Shown: piece by piece, positions 1 to 12,900 of the stretch
Position numbering within the stretch: the stretch's first letter is position 1
Layout of the letters: every line of letters starts with the position of its first letter
Assembly: GCF_018320785.1 (NCBI RefSeq)
Contig: NC_054879.1
Span: 42,646,698 to 42,710,697, forward strand
Direction of reading: 5' to 3'
Source of the DNA: Cheilinus undulatus
Lineage: Eukaryota > Chordata > Actinopteri > Labriformes > Labridae
DNA length: 64,000 bases
The notes under the pieces: generated by a model
The model's input: the letters and a program-made list of their open reading frames with translations, nothing else
What the model was told of the DNA's origin: nothing
Databases searched by the model: none
Translations under genes and position numbers: made by a program

Positions 1-55
1 GTCAGTCAGAACAAAAATATAATCATTTGAATTGGATACAAACATGTATTTTACA

Positions 56-576
56 CATAGGGGTAGGGCTGGGCAATAAATTGCAAATTAGATTAAATTG
101 CAATATGGACCGCTGCAATTTTCAAATCACAGAAGGTGCAATATTTCTTTTACCTGAAATTTGGGCCAAAATACCAGGTTAAAACATTTTTTGCAGCAGA
201 GATGTTATGCATTACATGTCATGCAATCATTGAAGTTCCATTTTTTAAAGAATAGTCTACAAAAAATCCTACTTTGTAGGATTTTCTTACTGAATATGAG
301 AATGACATCAAAATTATTACTCCCTTCAATACAAAAATTCATGTTCAATTTGCAATACGAGTCAAAATGATCACAATGAGATATAAAATTAAATTAAGAT
401 TGTTTAGTCCTTGTTAGTCTTATATTGTGTTGGTTATAATAATTTATTTATTGTTTCTGTTAAAAAAAATACATGAGATGAGAAACTTTAGAAATAAGTG
501 CATTTCAAATCGCAGTGTTAGGGGAAAAAAATCACAATTAGATTATTTTCCCCAATCATTCAGTCATACATAGGGG
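56..576. mobile_element. hAT-like non-autonomous element with 8-bp target duplication
   Basis: The element body is 64-568. It is flanked by a perfect 8-bp direct repeat CATAGGGG (56-63 and 569-576), the target-site length typical of hAT transposons. The ends form a weak inverted repeat (TAGGGCTGGGCAAT at the left; reverse complement TATGACTGAATGATT at the right). The interior is AT-rich with no transposase. A diverged copy in the same orientation lies at about 31880-33114. The hAT assignment rests on target length and end shape only. Confidence 0.7.
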
Positions 577-579
577 ACA

Positions 580-640
580 GTGGTCCAGGGGCTGTGGCGG
601 CATATGGGTTAGCGCTGTTGCCTCACAGCTAAAACTGGAA
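580..640 (+). repeat. tRNA-derived SINE-like head fragment
   Basis: The stretch around 604-630 reads TTAGCGCTGTTGCCTCACAG, a motif that recurs in fish short interspersed repeats with a tRNA-like head. Only a short piece is present, with no body or tail, so the call is from memory of the motif and is tentative. Confidence 0.3.
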
Positions 641-1284
641 AAAGCACATCATTGTATTTCTATGTATTTAGCCTGATTTTGGCTCACTTGTACATGTTTT
701 TGTGTTTAGATTTGCACTGTTTGAGAATCCCTCACATCCTTGGAATGCAAAAATATGCCACATTATTCTCTCTTTAAACTTAAGAATTGATCAGTGGACA
801 AATATTCCTATAGATACATATTTCTCTGTAAGAAAAAAAACCCTAATTTTTAGCTTGATAAATGTAATTTTATTACTTTAATGTGTAAGTTTATAACATT
901 TTCTAAATTTCTACTTCTTGAAATGACAACTTTCTCATATTCTGATATATTTGTTGTTATTTTAGGAGGTAACATACCTAATACAGTAAGCTACAGCAAA
1001 AAATAGTTTTCATTTCATTAAGTTGAGGTTGTGATGAAAAAGAAGATTCCAAACATGAGCGTGATAAACATCTTCTGAGTGGTTCATGTTGTCAAAAGAA
1101 AAGCATTGACAAAATGTCAGAAATAGCCTGTGGACTTCTAAGGGTAAACTTACATTTCTTATAATCATCTCTGTAAACTGTAAAAGCACTTTGTGGCCCA
1201 GCACACTCTTCCCAAGTAGCATTTATGTCTCCAAAGACACTGATAAGTTCTTAAAATCAGGAAGCAAGTGGCATAGCAGAATAG
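641..1284. other. AT-rich non-coding stretch
   Basis: No exon, RNA gene or clear repeat boundary seen. It is presumably part of a GPR155 intron. The short open frames on both strands show no family resemblance. Confidence 0.4.
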
Positions 1285-1820
1285 TTAAAGGTACAGTGTG
1301 TAGAATTTGGCAGCATTTCGCCGAACAGAAACAGTGTACGTGGGATGTAATGTTTATATATCTATGTGAAGAATGTTAAAATAAGTGCACAATCATTTCC
1401 TTTAAACTTTAGTTTTCTTTTCACAAAATTAGATAAAAGCTTTTTAAATTTACATTACCGCGGGTCACCCTCATGGAGGCTGACATAACGAACTGCCATG
1501 TTGTCTACGGCAACATTTAGGGGACAGAAAGAGCGAAACGCAATTTTTAAATACAAACCTGCCCGCTGGTCCTGAAAGCTACCTTGAAGGCAGGTGGAGA
1601 AGAAGACTGACCTATAATTTATAAAAATAATAGTTACAAAAATGATTGAATAAACCCTCACCTCGTCACTGCTGTAAATGATGTCCGTCTCACGATCCTT
1701 TTTGGTCTTCACAGGCTCTCTGCACTTAGTGATGTGACGTTTTGGTAGGAGATCAGCTCATTCTAAAATCTGAACGCTAGATGTCGCTAAATTGCCAAAT
1801 TCTACACACTGTACCTTTAA
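1285..1820. mobile_element. TTAA-target MITE with near-perfect terminal inverted repeats
   Basis: The element body 1289-1816 starts AGGTACAGTGTGTAGAATTT and ends with the reverse complement of the same sequence; the two ends match for about 24 bp. Both sides carry TTAA (1285-1288, 1817-1820), the target used by piggyBac-type elements. It is 528 bp with no transposase. A single end of the same family sits at about 63797-63826. Superfamily assignment is inferred from the TTAA target. Confidence 0.75.
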
Positions 1821-2039
1821 CAGAGTGTCACCATGTAATCCAACACCAGTTAGACCATGACACCATCAGACAAAATAAATAAGAAGATGACATAAGTCCA
1901 AGCTCCAGCTGCATTTTATTACTTTCGAGACTGAAAATAACAACATGTTATCAAGTATTTTACGATCATTTAAAACCTGAATTATATATTTTCTATTATT
2001 TTAATACTTTGGGAAGCCCTGTTTTTCTAGAATACTCAT

Positions 2040-2165
2040 GGATTTCCTGGTCTGCAGGAAAAATACTAATAGTCATTTGCATCACAAAATGCCTGTAATT
2101 TATAAAATGCTTGTAAAAAATATTTCTGATACTTAAATTACATGTAGGTGGTGTTTTACTCCTAA
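2040..2165. repeat. Dispersed repeat, copy A
   Basis: About 90-120 bp here closely resembles 7715-7825: both carry TGTAATTTATAAAA, then TTGTAA, ATATTTCTGATACTT and a TAGGTGGTGTTT/TAGTGTTTAA tail. No ends or target duplication could be fixed. It lies just upstream of the last GPR155 exon. Confidence 0.5.
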
Positions 2166-2222
2166 CGATCCCCTTAAAGAGAGCACAGTAGACTTCTGGG
2201 TAAATGCATCTTTGACTTTCAG

Positions 2223-2418
2223 GTGTGGGAAGAGGACCATGGTGGACTGTTTTCTTGGCTGTGAGCTGGTGGAGTGGCTCCAGCAGGTGGGCTTGGCTCA
2301 GGACATCGGTGAGGCCGTGCTGTATGGAACAAGGCTACAGCAGGGAGGTGTGCTCCAGCACATCAATCAGGAACACGGCTTCCAAGACAGTCGCCTTCAC
2401 TACCGATTCTTGAAATGA
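2223..2418 (+). CDS. gpr155: GPR155 (lysosomal cholesterol-signalling protein), last coding exon, C-terminal part of DEP domain
   Basis: The acceptor AG is at 2221-2222; the reading frame runs on to TGA at 2416-2418. The roughly 64 residues contain VDCFLGCELVEWLQQVGLA, RLQQGGVLQHI and a final HYRFLK, the pattern of the second half of a DEP domain (FxGxxLVxWL, then GxxLxxxGVxxHI and an aromatic end). In vertebrates GPR155 is a multi-pass membrane protein of the transporter-like/GPCR-like type with a C-terminal DEP domain, described as a lysosomal cholesterol sensor. The domain alone would fit many proteins; the name comes from the neighbour order with SCRN3, CIR1, SP9 and OLA1. The exon begins inside the domain, so the rest of the gene lies left of the window. 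An upstream in-frame TTG is not a start, since it lies in the intron. Confidence 0.8.
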
Positions 2419-3700
2419 GGTTTAAAGTCCTTGTTTGTTTTTACCAAAGATACATGGCATTTTGAGTTCAGACAAAATGACTGCAAATACTTCAGAATTC
2501 ATGCAACAGGGATAAACAGAACTGACCTTTAAAGTGTGCCCTTACTCTGAAAATAGTTTTGCACCATTTTGCACTGCTGTGTTTAGCAGCTAAAGACTGC
2601 AGTTGTGTGGAGCTGGTCTTAAAGGGAATCATCAGTGATTGTGTTGTGGCCAGTTCGAATTTGTACTTTTTCTTTGCTATGCTCATTATTAATGAGTGGC
2701 ATGAATAATCCCGTATTGGATCAGTTTGCGACAGTTTTTCTGAGTGGTTAGCCATCACATTTTTATTTAACAAGAAGAAAGGGAATAAGGTTATATTTCC
2801 TTTGTTCTTATGTGAGCCTCTTGTTACATTTTTATATAAATTCTAGATAGCTAATCTGCGAGTGTTCCATTGTTCCCGGTGCTATGAGAGACTGCTGCTG
2901 CTTCATTTAGAAACTTCTGTCAAACATTAACATAAAGGAAAGCGCTGATAGCCATAACTGATTAAGAAAAGGCCAACATGTAATTTCAAAGGCTGACATA
3001 ATGCTGCTTTTAAAAATATTTTTTTATTGTTATGCAGAAAGTTGATGCACTTTGACTTTGAACATTTAATTCAAGTAGAGTCATAGTGTGAGTAAACACA
3101 CCCTAGATGTTTGCTAAATGTATTATGCTCCTGAAGGCGATACTTCGGACAGTATCATTGCTCTTCTACCAAAGGAAAAGGGAAAAAGGCATTTTACCCT
3201 CATCAGTGTAAAGTTCAACTTGTGTTTTTCTAGTTTGTAGGTGTACTGGTTATGTAGCGTTAAACACTGTAGCTTCATAACCTGCAGTTTAACATGACTT
3301 TATTCTGATTTAGTCCGTTCTGCCAGTTTAAGGAAAACATTTCATGTATCCCCGGCCATGTTAACATGCAACTACCAAAGCAAACTTGACCAAAATGTAT
3401 AATAAGGGAGTATCGACTTATTTTTTCTAGACTTTATGAAAACATCACATTCTCCTCAACAGGAAAGAAAAAGTTTCAAGTCTGAAAAGACTGCAATAAT
3501 ATTTTTTAACTCAAGTATTTAAAAATCAATTGGAAACAGACTGTGCAAAATTAATTTTATAGCTTTTTCATTTAAAACTTTGAGTTATTTTAAACTCTGT
3601 TATGTTGTTAAAACTATTTCAACTGGAATTGTGTTTTTATTCTGCCAAGGACTGCAAAAATGTTTGATTTAAGATGAAATAAATTTTTATTGTCAAACCC
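2419..3700 (+). other. GPR155 3'UTR with polyadenylation signal
   Basis: AT-rich non-coding sequence follows the stop. An AATAAA hexamer at 3678-3683 is the best candidate polyadenylation signal, giving a 3'UTR of about 1.28 kb. The UTR end is predicted from the hexamer only. Confidence 0.5.
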
Positions 3701-3918
3701 TTAAATTATGTTTCCCATGATTAATTTATTAACACCTGTTTCTGCTGATGAATGAGAACTAACATTTTATTATGCATGAAAATGGGACTTGTTGGATCTT
3801 ACTTGAACCTTCTTAACACAAATGGTCTAAAATTACTAAAATTATACATTTCAGTTATACATCTCTCAGTTTTTCTGTGGTTTAACTTATTTACTGACCT
3901 CAAGATAATTACCGATGC

Positions 3919-3930
3919 ATTTATTTTATT
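3919..3930 (-). terminator. SCRN3 candidate polyadenylation signals
   Basis: TTTATT at 3920-3925 and 3925-3930 reads AATAAA on the minus strand, 30-40 bp beyond the SCRN3 stop. This would give a very short 3'UTR ending about 240 bp from the GPR155 signal, so the two genes converge tightly. A more distant signal is possible. Confidence 0.4.
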
Positions 3931-3959
3931 GCTAAGGAAATGTATTGCTAACAGGTAAA

Positions 3960-6925
<2,966 letters not shown>

Positions 6926-7220
6926 TTTCAATCACCTAGCTGCAGATCAAATGCAAAGAGTAGAGAGTAAATGCTACATTATTCACATATGAACAGATCT
7001 GAACTAGTGGTAACCAAAGTATTAACAGTTAAATACATGGAAAACGCCGCTGATCTGACTCAAGATTTCAGTCCAAGTTCAGTGTTAGATTGGTGTAAGC
7101 GTTTGATGTTAAATTGCACCATATTTGCAACAAGGAGACATTACCTTTTCTTGTCAAACTGTTACAGCATTGCAAATATATCAGTTTGCATTTTCATGTC
7201 TGCTTCGGTCTACTCCGATG

Positions 7221-7228
7221 TGACGTCA
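7221..7228. promoter_or_regulatory. Palindromic CRE/ATF site
   Basis: Exact TGACGTCA, the consensus bound by CREB/ATF bZIP factors, about 300 bp upstream of the SCRN3 start codon. The match is certain; function is inferred. Confidence 0.45.
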
Positions 7229-7714
7229 TGGTTCACAGTTCACATCCTGTTCAACTGGATAGGAATCAATCTGAAGTTAGTTTCGTTTTTGTTCTTCTGG
7301 GCCATCTCCTTACCAGGGCACAAGGCATGGATGAAAGAAAAATTGATTCTCTAAAATAGATTTTTAAAATCAAATTGTCCTCTATTAAAACAGTTTTTGT
7401 GAAATACATGGACAGATTTTTTTAACAATCAAGATAATGATAACAGTTTAAGTAAGTGCTTCAAGAACACAAATCCTTGTCGATTTTCATCATGAAGGTA
7501 AAGCAGGGCTGGTTCTGAGCATAGGGGATATAGGCGGTTGCCAACCGTTCCCAAAGTCTGGCTCGGGACCCATGGGTGGGTCGCGAGAGATTTTTTTTTT
7601 TTTGGGGGGGGGGGGGCACCAAATGACTTTTCAAGATCATTGATTTAACACTCACCCTCTCCTCCATAATAAAACATAAAACAAGGCTCTACCAGCTACT
7701 GTAGGGTAAAATGA

Positions 7715-7825
7715 TCTGCAGGGGGAAAATAGTAATTTGCATAACAAAATACTTGTAATTTATAAAACACTTGTAACAAAATATTTCTGATACTTTAATG
7801 CATGTGGGTAGTGTTTAATTCCAGA
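7715..7825. repeat. Dispersed repeat, copy B
   Basis: Second copy of the repeat seen at 2040-2165, same orientation. Downstream (7826-7920) is a GTCTTAAATT-rich stretch resembling a common fish DNA-transposon derivative. Ends are not defined. Confidence 0.5.
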
Positions 7826-8949
7826 GTTCCTGCAGATCCTTGAAAAAGTCTTACAGGGTCTTAAATTAGACTTTTTAAATTCAAGACCATAAAAATTCTT
7901 ATGAGCCTCATTTATTCTAGTGAGAAGTCCTAAGAAGTTTTAGCCCAAAAGCTAAAGCGCAGCTTCAGAAGGAGTAGCAAAAAACTGTTTGAAAATGTGT
8001 TTCAAAATAAAAGGTGTTTGAAATGGCGTTTCAAAACAAAACGCTGTTTTAGAGGCCGTTTTAAAATTAAACGGACTGAACACCTGCAGGGGCGGAGCCA
8101 AACTGTATTGAACTTCCAAAGCCACGCCCACATGTAAGTACATCCAGAGACATGATGCCCTGGAAATTATTTACTTGGCAGGCAGTTATGGGTACTATTT
8201 TCACTACAGCTTGAATACAAATATAGATTATAAATGACAAAAAAAATCAACCAATAATTTAGACCAAAAAATAAATACATAAATAAATAAATAATCCAGT
8301 TTCACCAAAAAACAAAAAACCACTTCTGTTAAAGCCAACACTATTTTGCTATTTAATTGTTCCTTACCAATGTGTTACCATCATGCTGAAAACAAGAGTT
8401 TTGCCTCTTAAAAGTTTTTATATTGAGCAGAATTGTCAAACTATTCAAATTATTAATCGTAATTAACCCCAGAATTATGTTGCTCATTATAATTATTTGA
8501 TATCATTTTAAATTTCACAATCGCGAATCATTTTCGCTGACTTTCTCTTTATTGCGTTCTTACCACAGAAAAAAATCCCATGTTAATATTAGTGAGTAAA
8601 CTTAATTCACTGTCTCAGAGGTGAGACCTGAGATAAACATAGTAATTTTTTAAGTTTGCATCATTAAAACCTCAAATGTTGTGTTGAAGACGTGCTACCA
8701 GGCTATAAAAAAAATTACGTGGCAAGAGAATGGGTGAATACCAAACGGTTTCATAAACTGGACTGGTCTATGCGGAATGGTGTGGCGTCCCCTTTAACTC
8801 CAACATGAAACCATCTTCTTTGGGTCTGTGGTTTTGTTTACACGCAGAGGAAGCCAACGTCTCTACGCACGGACTGTGAGTGATAGCGACAGTGCTAGCC
8901 GAAACTACACCTACTTTATACCCTCAGCTGGCGTATAAAAACACCAGTC

Positions 8950-11900
8950 ATGGGGAAATCATTTGCGAATTTCATGTGTAAAAAGGATTTCCATCCCGCT
9001 TCGAAGTCAAATATCAAAAAGGTGAGTGTTTTCTGATGTTAGAGGAAGGGGACAGGTTAGCGAGTTAGCTAGCTAGCCGTGTTTGCTAACAGTGAATATA
9101 CTTTTGCTAACTCGGCTTTTATTTAGAAGAGCCACCAGGACTATCTTTGATCATAAGCATATAAAAGGGTGGACGTGTTACCATAAGGAGTTTATTTTAT
9201 TTTATCATGTTACTTAAAACTAAACTTTTTTGATTATTTATAGTGATAAATTATATTATACAAAGTGGGCACCAGTCCATTGAAACAATAAACTACAATC
9301 ATAATCAAGCACATTTTTAGCACAGTTATCCAAGTTTCTTCTAATTTCTCTTGCTTTTCCTTTCAATCCATATAGCGTTCCCTCGAAATACAGCATCTTT
9401 GACTAATACTTGGCATTACGTCGCAGTATACTTTGCCTTCCCTCGCTATACTTTTGCGTTTCCTGAGCATACATGCACTAATATTTTTGCAATGCCTTGC
9501 ATCATTACATAATTACAGTAGTACTTAGAAATAATGGTGTAAAGGTTGCATGCAGCAGTTGTATGTACAACATCATTCATCTCCCCCTATCCCCCATTGC
9601 TTTAAGATCATATACAGTTTTTTCTTATTAACTATGCTACAATATGTGTAGGTCCCTTTGTTATACCTTTCTTCCCACTGCTTAACTGGACTGTCCTTAT
9701 TTAGAGGTGGTCATTGGGTGTTATATGAGGCATGCATACTTAAAGTGTTGATATGTCAGTTTACCTACTTCTGCAGAAACCCATGGGAACAGGGCGTTAT
9801 GCAAGCTGAACCATAAATCTCACAATTTAGGAATATTTCTCTATGTAAACAAGTTATGTAATTACATTTTATATTCAGTTACAACTGTAAATTTGTATAT
9901 GCAAAATATATCACTGCTTAAATTTTTTTTATAGTGGGTACAGGTCAGTTAAAGCCTCTATGGCTGCAAGCATATGATCTGACTTAAACCAATTAGTAAA
10001 GTTTGTGTCCATCTGTCAGGGAAGTGAGATTTACTAGAACTGTAGTTAGAAATGAGACACCAAGTATTAAGGATGTCTACTGTGTTAAAAAATCATTTTT
10101 GTCTTGAATTTATAGGTATGGATTGCAGAGCAGAAGCTGACGTTCGAGAAGAACAAGCAGGAGGAACTTATGCAAGCCTACCTGAAAGAGCAGGAGACAT
10201 ACAACAACAGGTATCTGCTGCAGAACATTGAAAAATCATCGCTTATCATCAGAGGTTTATAGGTGTTATATAACTGTCTTGTACTGGGTAGTTTTTCCAC
10301 AATGTTTGGAGTTAAACATGTTGCGCTCTCTCCTCTAGGTTGTTGATGGGGGATGATCGTGTCAAAAATGGCCTTAATTTTATGTACGAGGCTCCACCTG
10401 GAGCATCTAAAGGTACATCATCGTAGTAACTTGAGTGAATCCTTTGTGATCTACTAGTTTTTATGCCAGTCTCACATTTCTGGGTAAAAATGTTTTGTGC
10501 TTGTTTCTTCTTCATGACTGCCTTCTTCCCTGAAGAGGAAAAGAAAGAGGTAGATAAAAAGCCCAAACCTAAAATTTACAATAAATTTGAAGAAATTCAG
10601 TTTGAAGGAAGTAGGAAGGGTTTCAACACTTCACTCCGTACTGAAAATGTGTTTAATTTTCAGGAGGGAGAAGAAGAATACAAATTTGAATGGCAGAAGG
10701 GAGCTCCCAGAGAGAAGTAAGAGGCTGATTTTTACACACATGCTAAATGTCTATGTTTGCTGATGGATTTTTTAGAATTAATGTTTTATTTTCCCTGTAT
10801 TATTTGCTTTTAGGTATGCAAAGGACGACATGAATATTAGAGATCAGCCATTTGGAATCCAGGTATGTGCACGACTTGATGATTTAATATTACAGGTATG
10901 AACCTATTTAGACCCAAGACCTCTTTAAAATCACATCCATATGAGAGGTGAAAGGGATTATAATGAAATAATAAAACTGGAGTTGATGCAAACTCATGTG
11001 AATTAAGATAAAGTGATAAAATGCTTTGGATAAAATAAATGGAGTGTAAATTATGAATTGATTTGATAAATTTGCAGTAGATTTTTATAAAAATTGTTGC
11101 AAGTTTAATGAAAATAGTGACTTATTTGATATTTTTATTGATTTATTATTGACAGTGCAAACATGTTCATGTATAATTTGAGGAAAGAGGCTTCAAGAGT
11201 GAATGTCATAAAAAGTGCTGGTAAAAATTAAGATGTTAAATGCATGTGATTTGAATTATTAAGCATTAAAATACACAGGGATCAAAATATTAAGTGATGA
11301 AAATTTTTGTGAAGTAAAATAAAAGGCTTTTTGTTACTTTTTTTATCTTTAAATTACCTTTTGGAAATGTGTGATGTGAGAAAATTATGTTAGTGAATTT
11401 AAGTGTTTGCTGTTCTGTGAAAATTGACATCTAAGTGGAAATGTGCTCCTTTGTTTTTGGAGTTGGGGAGCTCCACAAGCTCAGCCAGGATCAGGTGGCA
11501 TGAAGGTCAGTCAGTCACGTCTCCTGCCCAGCAGACACATCATCTAAAACCACTGCTGACATGAGGGAGCTCCTGGGTAGAAGGTGTATTCTTTTGTTAG
11601 TTTTCTTACTGTAAAAACATTACTTTTTTCATCACTAGAACTTTGAAATTCTATTAACATGTAAGTATTTTAACTTCATCCCATGTCCCAGCAGACAGCA
11701 GGGCATCTCTAATCCTTAAATGTCTCTATAACTGTAAATATGAACAGTCACAAATGTCAATTTCCTACCTAAATATCTACAAAAAAAAAAAGAAGTTGAG
11801 CGATGAAATGGTAACCAAGCTTAAATACCTACACTTTGATAGAAAGCTCTAGTGACAAAAGGAGTAACGTTTCTATGGTTAGAGAAATAGAAAAATACAC

Positions 11901-12866
11901 CTTGGGCCTTGGACCTTCCTTCTTTCAGCTGCTGTTGTTTGTGTCACTGCAGGGCAGGAGGTGTGATGGGCCTGGCTGAGCTTGTCCTGCTCCTTAACTC
12001 TGAAAACAATGAAGTGTATTTCGTATTCCTCATCAGATTTCATGAACCTGTAGATATTAATGATCCCCAACATCACACTGAAAAAAATCCCAGAAGGTAA
12101 TTTAAAAAAGGGATGAAATAGTCACCAAAAGTCTTTAAAAACACTCAGTTACTCTCCTCCTGCACTGCCTGCAGTTCAGACATTAAAATCAAGTCGAGCA
12201 GTTCGATGTTGGAAGTATGTTTTTTTTTTCAATGGCAGAAGTATCAAAAATAAAATAAAGTGAAGTTAAGTCATACTTTATTATGACATGTTGTAAATGA
12301 TAAAAAGTGATTTTTATATCTCAGGATTAGCTCTTTTAGTTTTCCCTCACAATCTTTTTCACCACCTAATATTTTAATTCACATGCAATTCTGACATTTA
12401 ATAATTTAAATCACATACATTTTCATTGCTGTAATTTTATCATCACTTTTTGTTTCTTTCACACTTAAGTCTTTTTCTCTTAAATGATAAATTAAAATGT
12501 TTGCCCTTTTCATGATGAATAAAAAACAATCAAAGCTGATTAAATTTCAACTGTTTTTATCAAATTGCAACAATTTTCATCTAATCAGTCTCAAATTGAT
12601 GAAATCAATTCCTAATTTATATTTTTCTTTTTACATTTTTTTAATCACCTCCACTTTTATCACTTAATTTTTGCTTTTTCAAGGTGGTCAAGGTTTTGTA
12701 ATATTTTATCCCATTTTTTCCTTCTTTGTCTTCCTCTATTTAGTCTGTCAAACTTGTTACTACTAGGATTTGTTGCATTCTTTTAGTTTTAAATCAATGA
12801 TTATTTTTCTTTTTATTGTGTTTTTTACTGATGAACTTTAATGTTTTTTAAGCACTTTGTAATTTT

Positions 12867-12900
<34 letters not shown>

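Larger units (their letters stand above)
6926..8949. promoter_or_regulatory. SCRN3-CIR1 head-to-head intergenic region
   Basis: About 2 kb between two divergent start codons. A perfect palindromic CRE, TGACGTCA, is at 7221-7228 and could mark the SCRN3 promoter. An AG at the 5' side of the SCRN3 ATG suggests a non-coding first exon upstream, which I could not place. The right end (8870-8949) is likely CIR1 5'UTR. Between them are a T12/G14 homopolymer pair (7590-7616), a repeat copy (7715-7825) and AT-rich sequence. Promoter roles are inferred. Confidence 0.4.

Noticed and set aside
6926-6931. SCRN3 start two codons upstream (TTG)
   Set aside because: The ATG at 6925 has a normal start codon and gives Cys at residue 6, as in mammals.
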